Source: Marsupella aquatica
Taxonomy: Eukaryota; Marchantiophyta
Assembly (NCBI GenBank): GCA_973895155.1
Contig: OZ316899.1
Span: 62,001-126,000, forward strand
Length of the DNA stretch: 64,000 nucleotides
Direction: 5' to 3'
Below are positions 23,253-35,248 of the stretch, piece after piece (the first letter of the stretch is position 1; each line of letters opens with the position of its first letter). The position numbers and the translations under genes are program-made. The notes under the pieces were generated by a model. That model did not search any database and had not been told where the DNA came from. It worked only from the letters and a program-made list of their open reading frames with translations.

Positions 23253-24180
23253 AATCAGCCATTTCCCACATCCAAATTTGAATGGTAACACTTTTGATAC
23301 TAACGTAGTTTAAAGGTTTCGACATGAATGCTATTGCTGCAAAAATGTTTAACCGGAAATGTTATGGGAGTCGACTATGGTTTAACCAGAAATGTTATGG
23401 GAGCTAATCAGCCATTTCCCACGTCCAAAATTGAATGGTGACAGTGCTTTTGATACTAACAGAGATTAAAGGTTTCAACATGAATGCTATTGCTGCAAAA
23501 ATGTTTAACCGGATATGTTATGGGAGTCGACTACGGTTTAACCAGAAATGTTATGGGAGCTAATCAGCCATTTCCCACGTCCAAAATTGAATGGTGACAC
23601 TTTTGATACTAACGGAGATTAAAGGTTTTGACATGAATGCTATTGCTGCAAAAATGTTTAACTGGAAATGTTATGGGAGTCGACTACGGTTTAACCGAAA
23701 ATGTTATGGGAGCTAATCAGCCATTTCCCACATCCAAAATTGAATGGTGACACTTTTGATACTAATGTAGTTTAAAGGTTTCGACATGAATGCTATTGCT
23801 GAAAAAATGTTTAACCAGAAATGTTATGGGAGTCGACTACGGTTTAATCGGAAATGTTATGGGAGCTAATCAGCCATTTCCCACGTCCAAATTGAATGGT
23901 GACACTTTTGATACTAACGGAGATTAAAGGTTTCGACATGAATGCTATTGCTGCAAAAATGTTTAACCGGAAATGTTATGGGAGTCGACTACGGTTTAAC
24001 CGGAAATGTTATGGGAGCTAATCAGCCATTTCCCACGTCCAAAATTGAATGGTGACACTTTTGATACTAACGGAGATTAAAGGTTTCAACATGAATGCTA
24101 TTGCTGCAAAAATGTTTAACCGGAAATGTTATGGGAGTCTACGGTTTAACCGGAAAATTATGTTATGGGAGCCTACGAGC
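23253..24180. repeat. 152-bp tandem array, about six units (copy A)
   Basis: Each unit has 'taatcagccatttcccacgt', 'ttgatactaacggagattaa', 'aatgctattgctgcaaaaat' and two 'ggaaatgttatgggag' cores. Single diverged units lie at about 22775-22920, 26640-26800 and 27540-27790. Copy B has the array at about 43313-44240. Confidence 0.9.
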
Positions 24181-24429
24181 GACGAGCACATTAAAGAACC
24201 AGATTGCAGACGGGCAATAGGAATTCTAGAAGACCAAATGAATACTTCCCGACCATAATACCAGCCCAACCATGGCACAGAAGGGAATTTGAAGGTGAAG
24301 AGCACATTAAGGAACCAGGTTGAAGGTGGGCGGCAGGAATTCTAGAAAGCCAATCTTTTCCGACTAAAATACCACCCCAACCATAGTGCATAAGGGAAGG
24401 GTCTGTCGGCAATTTGAATTACTTGTTCC

Positions 24430-26600
24430 CAGGCTGCTGCCAAGTGCAAGCAAGCGTGGACGTGGGTTCCCACTTTAGTTAGACAAACCATATGGAAGAA
24501 ATTCATTGAACGTGGGACGAACGAAAGTATTGTGCTTGCAAAAAGAATAGAGACAGTTTGTGTCTATCCCAACTTCATATTCTCGTTGCTATTGGCAACA
24601 GAGAAGAAGATTTAATTGCACAATGAATTGGTAATACAGAGCGTACAATGGTTTTGGTGGGGACAGTTGCCAACTCAATAACTTTGAGCTTTTAACTATG
24701 TTATTACCTAATTATCGCTGAAAGTGCTCAGACAATAAATGTTCACCTATTGCCGTAAAGTATAAACATTGTGCACGTTCAGTTCCGCTACTTGAATTTA
24801 CCAAATCAAATTGGCAAGTGTTGGATTACACATCACTTCCCAAGTTAAAGCAACTTAAATTAGCTGGAGTGAGGGTCGCCACCTATTGGAATTTGGAAAT
24901 GGAGTGCTTCTTGTGCACCACCATCAGCTTTGCCTCGGCTGACTTTTGGTGTAGTCCTCCCATCAAGCGTGCGCAGCCCCTGAGACACGAATTGCAGCTC
25001 ATGAGCTTCAAACGCTCTACAAGCATTACAAGCATTTGTGTGGCAATTCTAATGGTTGTCGTGAGCAATTGAGGGATAGACTTATACTGTAGATAATAAT
25101 GCCGGCAGCCCCATCCCAATTTCCTCATTCCAATCAGTAGTGTGCTCTGGTTTATTCCACAGCTCTTGTGGGGCCTGATAGAAACTTCCAACCATGGTAA
25201 CTCAAATGAGCAAGAAGCAAAAGAGGTATTCATCAATTTGACTAACCGGTGTTGCGACAACGCTCGCTTGAAAGGACTCAAACAATTCCAATGCCAATTT
25301 TCAGAACAAATTTGTCTTTAATCAATGCAAATGATCAGAACAGCCACACATTCAAGCACATAATTATATACAAGCCATCTGGATAGTGCACTTGTGATGC
25401 TCGTTGAACTCAAACTGCCATCGGAAGCTATGGACAAAATGCTTGATAGAATTACACAATCACTTGTTATACATAGTTGATATATTCCTGAATTCATTTT
25501 TCCTATCCACTTGGAAATTGCACAGATTAATAGAAGTATCCATGAAGGTCTGTCATCGTAGAAAGAGATTTCCAGCAAAAACTTGTAAGAAAATTGCAAG
25601 ACGTGAGGTGCTCAACAGTTTTTTGTGTCTTGGCCAGTCTTGGGAGGCCATAGGCATTCGTCTATTTGCAGGACGTTTGTTAGCTTTTTTGGGTTTGCAT
25701 AGATTACGGTACGGTGGCTATAGAGAGAAAATTGCCCGCCATTGCTTGCGGATATGAAGGAAATGCTAAGTCGAGCAGCAATTCCAACCAGAAGAGAGAA
25801 GAGACGGGTACAAAGGAAGATAGCAGGAGAGCTAGAACTATAATGCGACAGAAGTGGCAGTAAGTTAATTTGAAGGCTGCTTTCACGCTCTGTCAAAAAA
25901 TATGAAAAAGTTTTGTCTTGGTATGGACATCCAACGACAACTGCTCCAAAGATCTCCTCTCAAGGCACTTGACAAACATGCCGTAGTGAATGACTACAAA
26001 GCAAACTTTGACCCGTGTAACCAACCAGACTTCAAGCAGTTGGAATCTATCTACATCAAATGGGGCGACCCGGTGATCTATGAATTTATCAAGTTCATTG
26101 AGGCGCCGGTGGGTAAATTTACTCGGGCTAAGCTAGCCTCCGGTATTGAGCATCATCACATTTCAGCTCTGGTGGAATCCACACTCAAGATTTTCCCAAC
26201 GGCTTAGTGACTCCGAGGTGTCTACTATCCTCTTCGACTACGTGGGCAGGAATCTGCGGTCAGTGTTGTTTTTGCTTCTCCTACAGGCACTTACCGACCG
26301 CGTGTTCTGCATCACGGCCCCATTATTTTGACAACCTGGTAACACAATTCAACATTCGTGAAGCAGGAACTCGACATCCCACACATCAAAAGGAACGGCC
26401 GGATCGCGAGGTCCTACAAGTGTGCCAAGGGGTGGAGTATAAGGCAAGGCAGAAGGCAGCTTTTTGGCAGGCGTAGGCTGAGGAGCAGCAACAACGGGAG
26501 GAAGTTGAATTACAACACCTGGCATTACGGGCCCAAGAGTTTGAGGCGGATCGGGCATAGACCCGGGTGTGGATTAGCATTGAGTCTAGAGAGTAAATAA
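24430..26600 (+). pseudogene. Decayed multi-exon plus-strand gene (copy A), unknown family
   Basis: Protein-like segments follow one another on the plus strand: about 24432-24615 (contains KCKQAWTWVPTLVRQTIW), about 24770-25070 (SLPKLKQLKLAGVRVATYW), about 25575-25740, 25902-26207 (NQPDFKQLESIYIKWGDPV) and 26200-26600 (REVLQVCQGVEYKARQ, then a glutamine/glutamate-rich helix). The last part has in-frame TAG codons at 26474 and 26558 where neighbouring codons suggest CAG. Frame changes separate the other parts; some may be introns. Compared with copy B, two internal blocks are missing. I do not recognise the protein. Confidence 0.4.
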
Positions 26601-27005
26601 TATATCACAACTGTATAGAGTGAATTAGTTCTAATCAGGAAGCCTGGTCTTCTTTAATTTGTATCTCATTTCCCACGTCCAAAATTGAATGGTGACACAT
26701 TTGATGCTAACGGAGTTTAAAGGTTTCAACATGAAAGCTATGGGAGTCTACGGTTTAACCGGAAATGTTATGGGAGCCTCCACTTTAACCAGAAATGTTG
26801 TGGGAGTCCATATGCTGAAACTTGGAGACATACCATGCATCGCATGTGAGACACAGCCTTTACATAAGAGTCTTGTATGGTGGGTTGGACAGTGAAGGCA
26901 ATTTGGGTCCTAGGAGTGTTTGAATGGAGTTGCAACACAGATGGAGGTGAGTAGCAAGGCATGAATACCGCAACCATGGATGTTGTACAGAAGAGAAGCT
27001 CCATC

Positions 27006-27332
27006 ACTGCACACTCGGCCTGAAACCACGCCACGCCACTGCCACCAGTAAGCATAAAAAACGCAACCATTCGGAAACGCCTTCGCTCGAAGACTGCATC
27101 CAACAACGACTCGAATCCATCACTTGCTGCAATTATTGACAACGTTAGTACGCCATCCAAGCGACACAAGATTCACGATGCACTGCCACCAGTAAGCATA
27201 AAAACCGTAACCATTCGGAAACGCCTTCGCTCAAAGACTGCATCCAACAACGACTCTAATCCATCACTTGCTGCAATTATTGACGACGTCAGTACGCCAT
27301 CCAAGCAACGCAAGATTCAAGATGCAGATTGA
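27006..27332 (+). other. Open segment with two 48-residue NLS-like repeats
   Basis: The frame between an upstream TGA and the stop at 27330-27332 holds two tandem 144-bp units (27037-27180, 27181-27324). Each encodes LPPVSIK..TIRKRLRSKT, SLAAIID and TPSK.RKI. The basic clusters RKRLRSK and PSK.RK look like nuclear-localisation signals. There is no start codon in the frame, so this may be the last exon of the decayed plus-strand gene or a fragment. It is kept in copy B at 48226-48552. Confidence 0.4.
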
Positions 27333-27903
27333 AGGGAATTTGGAGGTGGCGAGCACAGTCAAGGACCAGATTGAAGGCCAGCAACAGGAATTCTCGAAGG
27401 CCAATGCTTCCCGACCAAAATACCGACCCAACAATAATGCAGAAGGGAATTTGAAGGTGACGAGCACATTTGAAGGCTGGTACAGGAATTCTAGAAGCAT
27501 TGACCAAGCTTTGTTTCCTTTGTATTTCTCACGAACCTAATTGAATGGTGACACTTTTGATGCTAACGGAGTCCAATGGTTTCAACATGAATGTTATAGC
27601 TGCAAAAGACTTTTATTGGAAATGTTATGGGAGTGCGGGACTACAAGTGAGTCACAATGAATGCTAGTGGTGTATGAACACTTAAAAAATAATGTTATGG
27701 GAGCCTACGGCAACCACCCGTAAGTCACCCTAATCAATACTAGCGGAGTTTAAAGGTTTTAATAATAATGTTGTGGGAGTCCAAATGTTGAAACGTCGAG
27801 ACCGTGCACTGCATGTAGGAGACCATGCACCGCGCTCCCTAAATACCCTGAAATGGCCTGAAGACCGGCCTCATTGCACGCGCTGTGCAGAGAAGATATA
27901 TAC

Positions 27904-28225
27904 AGGGGGTTGGGAGTTGTGTGTTGGGGATTAAGGGGTTGTGGGTTCAAGGGGAAGTTGTGTCTTGGGTTGGGTAGGTTGAGAGTTGTGTGTTGGGGGT
28001 TGAGTGAGTTGGGGATTTAATTTGTTGTAGAGTTGGGTGTTGGGGGTTCAGGGATTGGAAGTTGTGTCTTGGGTTGGGTAGGTAGACAGTTGTATGTTGG
28101 GGGTTGAGGGAGTTGGGGAGTTATGTGTTGGAGGTTGAAGGAGTTTGGAGTTTGGTTGTGGGTGGGGGTTGACATTGTGGGTTGGGGGAGTTGTGGGTTG
28201 GGAGTTGCCGGGGAAGTTGTTTGTT
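27904..28225. repeat. G-rich GTTGGGGGTTG minisatellite at the right edge of copy A
   Basis: Irregular units of roughly 20-30 bp of the type 'gttgtgtgttgggggttgag'. G runs of three to five on the plus strand give G-quadruplex potential. The array begins exactly where the match between copies A and B stops (27906), and it is absent after copy B. Confidence 0.85.
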
Positions 28226-28961
28226 GGGATAGAGACAACCATGTTGTAAAAGATGGACAAGAAAGATGATAAAGAAAATCCAACACAAAAGGGAAAATCA
28301 ACACTAAACCTTTGAACCTTTGATCCCTGAGTATAGACAGCCACAACAAGGGCAGACTGACACATTGGGCAGTCAGTTGTAAAAGATGGACAAGGAAGAT
28401 GATAAAGAAAAGCCAACACTTAGTCTAGAAAGAGGGGAAATTCAGAGAAAATCTGGACTGTCAATAAGAAGAGATAGATGGGCAAGATCATGTGCAAGGA
28501 CTTCAATTCAATCCAATCTTCAATGGAAAATCCCAGTTCTTACAATATACGGTTAACATAATTATGTATACAAATCATCATTCCTGCTTATATGTCACAA
28601 GTATCTCCTCGACAAGACAAGTCAACAATAAATATCAACCTGCTTATCCGCCACAAGTATCTCCTCGATAGGACAAGCCAACAATAAATATCAACCGTGA
28701 AAAGTCAAAAATAAATGTTAGCCGTGGAAAGTACCTCCTTGACACGACAAGTCAACAATAAATATCAGCCATCGTAACAATAAATATTAGCATGGAAAGT
28801 CAACAATGAATGTTGGCCGTGGATTTTAAATGAACGGGCCAGATGCTTGTATACACACGACCACACCATCTTCTTCACGACCGCCACTACACTTGTTACA
28901 GGCCTCCAAAACAGCCACACAGCCGCTGCACTACGGCCGTAATGCGCCGATAATATATATA
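28226..28961. other. Spacer between copies A and B
   Basis: No gene. A 46-bp segment starting 'gttgtaaaagatggacaag' occurs twice (about 28234 and 28376). From 28580 to 28815 there are irregular repeats of 'agtcaacaataaatatcaac' with 'cacaagtatctcctcgac'. The spacer is not found elsewhere in the window. Confidence 0.6.
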
Positions 28962-30732
28962 AGTTGCAATGAAATAAATAATTCTACTTCAGGATATATT
29001 ATTTATGTGTGTAGGACCCCCTAAATGTTTTCACTGGTAGTAAAGTAATCATTAAACTGTTAAACCCTTTCAAGGTATTATAAACACTTAATGAACACTC
29101 AACTATTATTTGATTCCTAACCAGAACAATCTTTATGGTACAACCTCTCGCCAAGTTATTGAGTATCCACCAGGCTACAAGTAGTCAATTCAGATCGGCG
29201 GCAGAAGAATAATCATTTTGCCTTGAGTAACTCTGAAGTGTGATTCATTTATGCCTGGTTTGGCCTTGATTTGTCATCCGTCACATCTGGTCATCCCGCC
29301 CCTATCCTGACACCGTCCCAACCTCATCCCAACCCTATCCCAACCCCACCCGGTCCCAACCACACCCCGTAGGGCAACATGTAAACTTGCCCGTTAACTC
29401 AAACCGGGCATTTATCCCACACAAAGATCATCCAACCCCAGGGGCAAGTGAATAATCATTATGCATGGAGTAACTGTGGAGTGTGACTCATTTCTGCCAA
29501 GGGAAGATCATCCAAACCCAAGGGAACACAGTACATTGAAAATGGTCAGAACATTGAACTACACAAACAAAGAGGGAGCTCGACCTGTACTTGCTCTAGG
29601 TTGGTCTCCTAGTGGTGTTGGCTATGCTGACGAGGAAGAAGCCTGAAGCAAGCTGCCTCTCTCCGGCCACAATTCCAGGATCCTGAAAATTAAGCTTAGT
29701 TCACACCCTGACTTGGGCGTATGGCCAGGTTGACATTTTCCCTCCCTATCATTCTTATTGTTAGGAGAACAGGATTGACAGTTTTGAAGTAAATTCTGGT
29801 GTATTATCCTTTCCTTTTAATTAGTAGATATTTAAAAAACAGAAGGGTTTGCAGAATTGATCACAAAGGACATGGTTACATTTCATTATATTGAGTTTAT
29901 GATGGTTTTATTACATAAACCCTAATTTTGCTTTGAACTTTTTATTGAATACTCCACGTTTCTCAGATTGCACAAGGGGATCTGGTTGACATTGGGATGA
30001 CTTTGTGAGTGCAAAATCTACTTCCTTTAGTAGTTGGGAAGCTATCCGCCCTCTTTCACAAGATATTGCCTTACAGTTCATTCAAAAGTAAGTTGGCTTC
30101 AAGCACTATTGTTGCCAATGATATGAAGCTCTATATGCACTTGGAGAAATGAGTTTCAGTTTCAGGTTTCTTGTCATTGTTTTTGGTCATCCTCAAGACA
30201 CTAAATCCTTTTAGTGTTCTGTGCAGTGTCATTCATGCCAACATTGTACAAATATTGAGGCGAGACCAAGGAAAAAACTGTACACTCCTTGGGACAAATC
30301 AATAGTAGATTTATGAAGGTGAGTACCTTAACATCAAAATTCCCCCTTTCTTCCCACCTACATGTTGAATTATTCATAAATCTAATGATAAAAATTACAA
30401 CTTACGGCATTTCGGTACTCAGATCTAAAATGGTTCGTGTACTATTTGACCGGAATTGTAATTTTTACTGAATTGGAATTAAAAGAAAAAAAATTCAGTG
30501 GATTTGTTTGCTACATTGTGGGAAGATCTAAAAAAATTGACATCATAAAATTGAAGTTTACACTTTATTGGATTCTTTGTTATGAAAACATTCAAGTTGA
30601 ACTTTTAGTTAGAAAAGTTCTTAAACTAAAGTCCTCAAGGTTTTGAAGGACAGTGTTTTCGAATGGCTATCAAAGATGTCACCTTTTGGACGTGGTTACA
30701 ATTATCCCTATTTTCATTGCTCCCCGTGTGAA

Positions 30733-31378
30733 TGGGGGTACTCTTATCTCCTGAGGGTACCCTTGTGCTTGAGGGTACTCTTATCAGTGAGGGTACTCTT
30801 ATCAGCGAGGGTACTCTTATCAATGGGTACGCTTATCAATAATGGTACTTTGATCAACGAGGGTACCCTTATCAATGAGGATACTCTTATTTCCTGAGGG
30901 TACCCTTGCGTATGAGGGTACTCTTATCAATGAGGGTACTCTTATATCAGCAAGAGTACTCTTATCAATGGGTACGCTTATCAATAATGGTACTTTGATC
31001 AACGAGGGTACCCTTATCAATGAGGATACTCTTATTTCCTGAGGGTACCCTTGCGTATGAGGGTACTCTTATCAATGAGGGTACTCTTATATCAGCAAGA
31101 GTACTCTTATCAATAATGGTACTTTGATCAACGAGGGTACCCTTATCAATGAGGATACTCTTATTTCCTGAGGGTACCCTTGCGTATGAGAGTACTCTTA
31201 TCAATGAGGGTACTCTTATATCAACAAGAGTACTCTTATCAATGGGTACGCTTATCAACAATGGTACTTTGATAATGAGGGTACCCTTATTAGTGAGGGT
31301 ATTCTTATCTCGTAAGGGTACCCTTGTGTTGGGCCTTGTGCACGAGGGTACTCTTATTAATGAGGGTACTTTTATTAC
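30733..31378. repeat. 18-bp GGTAC-rich minisatellite, copy B
   Basis: The same array as at 10031-10730 but with a different number and order of higher-order units. The array-length difference is one of the few structural changes between the two copies. Confidence 0.9.
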
Positions 31379-34300
31379 TCATAGCAAGCAACAAAGCGGG
31401 CAGGGAACCCCATGAAGGCGCCCCGCGCCGGCAGAAGGACTCCGAACGTACTGAAAAGACCCTAAACCTCACGAGACCAACATTTTGGGTATTGCATGGA
31501 CAAATACTGGCCAAAGTACATGCCTAAATTTACCTGCTCTGTTTTAGTTCCCTAAACCAGGGGTGATTTTTTTTATCAAATCCATACGTTGTATCCTAGT
31601 TTTTTTCACACATGATGTAAACCTACATCATGTGAAAGTGGGAGAGAAGAAAAATAGCAAAAACCAAAGCAAGCCAAAAAAATTCAGCTTTTTCCAGGAA
31701 GAAAAAAAAACTTCACCTCCAGGAGGGAAGGAAAAAAACTCCAACTTCAGGCGCTAGGGAAAAAATTAAACCTGAGGGAGGGCAGGGAAGGAAAAACAAT
31801 TTGAGCTTCAAGAAAGGGAAACTTTAAGATTTTAGACAATAGGAAAACTTCAGGTAAGGTAAGAGTCAAATATTTTTTTGTAGTATTTGTAAATTAAAGT
31901 CGGGAGTTTTGAACGTATCTATTCTCTTCAGTGAATTTATTTTGGCTACCTTGTTCCCCAGAAAGGCAAGCATTACAGTGCGTCGGTTGAAGTGCAAAGA
32001 AGATAGGACTGTATTTTCTTTCCTGGGTATTGACCAATAGACACATTATTAAAATATGGGGTACCATTTATTCTAGTAAACAATTCTCTCATTACATTCA
32101 ATATAAATGGACCCTAAACTCCCCCTACCCCATTCTGGTGTAGTCGTTTATTTTTACCGTCAACCCTAGATTTTTGGAACCTAGAAGCGACATGTGAGGC
32201 ACACTTCACATAAATCAAAATTTATTTTTCCCCGGTCCCACATGACCTGCCAATTTTCCCTTGCATTGGACATTGGCATTTAGATAAAAAAACACTACTC
32301 AAATAGATGATTGTACAACATAACAAATGTGTTGTACGACACCTCATTTGTGGCCGAAGACTGTTTGTTACATTCCTACTTTACCTAACCTGCATGATTA
32401 CATCATGTCGTCGCGGACGTTTATAGTCTTTGTGTCCATGTATGTAAAACCCCACATTTTTACAGCCCAGCTTAGTACATTTCTTAATACATTCATTCAT
32501 ACTTTAATTAATTATTGGATTACCCCGGCATTTGCTTCGTATCTATGCGTAGGATACCCCGGCATTTGCTTTGTATCTATGCGTAGGATTACCCCAGCTT
32601 TTGTATCCATGGGTGGCCAATTTCCAAACATTAACCTTACTAGTACTTTATTAATTATAAGATTACCCCGGCTTGCGTTTCGTATCCTTGTGTAGGATTA
32701 CCCCAGATTTTGTATCCATGTGTATGGCACAAATCTTGAACATTAATTAATGTACATTTATTGATGGATAAGATTACCCCAACTTTCGTATCCGTGTGTA
32801 TGGCACAATATCCTAAGATTAACCTGTCTAGTACATTGCTTCGTGATTGGATTACCCCGAGGTTCGGACGTATTCCTAACATTAACCTTAGTTGTACATT
32901 ACTCGATTATTAGATTACCCTAAATTGTACACGTATATGGCCCAATTTCCTAATATGAACCATAATACTGCATTACATGACCTCAACTTTTGTATCTCTT
33001 ATTGACAATGGCCGCTTATCATGTAAACAGAGTCAAGAGTGTGTGGTTTTCTCAAAATACCCAGCCTTGTTCTTTTTCTTTAAACAGTGTTGTGTGGGTT
33101 TATCAGAATACTTGGCCTTGTTCCTTTACAGATGAACACCTATTAAGATTAAGAGTGTACCAAGGGTTAGCACGAGGTGCAATACAATGCCCACAACAAG
33201 ATAGATTAGGCAACCATACTACCCTGTTGTGCCTGTTTGTTCCCAAACAAACCTTCACCCCTAACCCCTACTAGAAGGTTGCCCATTCAACCTCCTTACA
33301 GTAGCAGGCTGAACAGAAATCAACATTGATTCTATATCAATCAACATCCGCCACAATGTTAATTCACTTTTTGAAGAGGGGAAAAAAAGTTCAGTTGAAT
33401 TCAAAATGGTGAATTCTTGCTCGAGCCAAAAACGTCATCCATTACACAAAAGTTTCTATTCATGTAAGGAAATAGTTCTTCAATGTTGAACGAAGACTTC
33501 TCTGAGCAACATCACATCATGTGCTCAGCGTGAAGAGTCCTGGTGATAAACTTGCTGCTGGTTTCTACTCCCCAAGGGATCCAACGTTCAGCTCCCGTGC
33601 ACCTGCAGTGAGAGGTAGGTTTTAATTGAACTCATGTATCCTCATCCGATCACTACAAGCAAGGGCAATGTCAAGGTAGCAACCATTTCAGCTACATCTT
33701 AAATGGCCATATGTTGCATCACCTACAATCATCTATACAAAAGTTCAGCTTAGTTACGCTTCAATTTTGTGTACGAGGATGTGTAAAATCTGCCAATGAA
33801 CTATAACAGTAATAAGAGCACCAGACTTTGAGCTGCTCACCATCTACAGGGGATATTTGTGGACCACATTATACCCAAAGCGCAAGTTTTTAGTGTTGCA
33901 CCCACAAAACTCACCACCTACACCATGAATTGATGACAAATCCAATTAATTTCACCATACACACAAGAGAAGACAACAGTTCCAGCTTATTGTGGGAATA
34001 CCACACATCCCGAGTGGTACTGAATATGCAATCAATGAGGTCACACTTTTGCATCCATCCACAGCAATTCACCTTGCAATCATGAAATGGCGAGACCGTA
34101 CTCTGCCTGTCATTGTGCTTTTGGTAAATTTTTCCAAATGCACCTCAGCTTCCTCCTATTTGACTGTTGTTTTCGGGTTCAACAGTTGTATCCCCTTCAC
34201 CAGTTCATACAGGATGTTCACTCCAGTCCACCGTCTCATTGGAGGAGTCCAAAACAACAGCTGACTCTTGTTCCGGCTCGAGTTGGGGTTATGGGAAAAG

Positions 34301-35248
34301 CTCAACTTCAAGGTTGGGTGCTATACCCTTGACCTCATGCCAAGTCACCTCCCATAAACTATACCCACTTATACTACTCCGTTGCACAAGGACTCCTTCT
34401 TTGTGCATGATAACAACTTGTTCTTATACTACTCCGTTGCACAAGGACTCCTTCTTTGTGCATGATAGCAACTTGTTCTTCAGCAACTCAGGAATGACAT
34501 CTTCCAACTTTTCACTGCTTTTTCCCCTCAGTCGGGGCTGAATCTACATATCCAATCGGCCCACCACAGCCAGCCATATTGCTCAAAAACTAGGCAGCTA
34601 GCCCAAAGAGTTTACTGTTCACTTGCAGCACAATCTTGGACAATAACCGGGAAATCAATTGCAAGGGCGCATCCATACCACGATACTCTATGGGTAGATG
34701 TCTGACACCAACATCCAACACATCATGAAGCATGACAAACATAACCTGGTGAAAGAAAAGGCCACATATTGTTAGAGGAAGCTGGACATTATATGTAGAG
34801 GAGGATATACACCGCTGCAATCACAATATGGTCAATTTCCGAACTTCCTTTCTCTCTTCTGCCCACATACTCGTGTCAGAACTTGTGCTATGCAAAGCCA
34901 TATCTCACCCACTTGTTATGTGCCCATAGATGCATCCTTTTTTAGGCCCTGTGTGGTGCATACACTATCAGCATTCTCGTCACCTGCATCTCATATCCAA
35001 TGGGAGTAAACCTTAGCCTACTTCAAATACAATTTTACAGAGTGACCCGCTAAAACATGTACGGCACATACGCACCTCTTTGCACACCACCAACTGGAGG
35101 TTTTGCAAATGCTTGGGCAACATGGTGGCAGAGGATGTCATTAGCTCAGCTCAAGTGGCCTCCAATCACTCATCATAACTGTAAGAGTCTCAAAGCCTGC
35201 CTCAAAAGCCTCTAGATGGCGAGCAATGTGCCTTAATTTGTGAATGCT
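31379..35248. other. Copy B counterpart of 10731-14621
   Basis: Purine-rich spacer, TTACCCC-type repeats (about 32510-32930), the 55-bp tandem duplication (34368-34477) and the minus-strand coding remnants (about 34069-34820), as in copy A. No additional gene is seen. The duplicated 'ctcatttgtggcc' of copy A is single here. Confidence 0.6.

Larger units (their letters stand above)
8256..27906. repeat. Segmental duplication, copy A (about 19.7 kb)
   Basis: The sequence from 'agttgcaatgaaataaataa' to 'agaagatatatacagg' recurs in the same orientation at 28962-49126. Differences are sparse substitutions plus a few large indels: three extra 189-bp coiled-coil repeats in A; two blocks (about 790 and 365 bp) absent from A; and different minisatellite lengths. 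Flanks differ at both ends and I see no obvious target-site duplication or terminal inverted repeat, so this looks like a segmental rather than a transpositional duplication, though a YR- or Helitron-type move is not excluded. Confidence 0.95.

Noticed and set aside
8256-27906. Idea that the 20-kb block is a single giant transposon
   Set aside because: No terminal inverted repeats, LTRs, Helitron ends or target-site duplications were seen at the edges; kept only as an open alternative.
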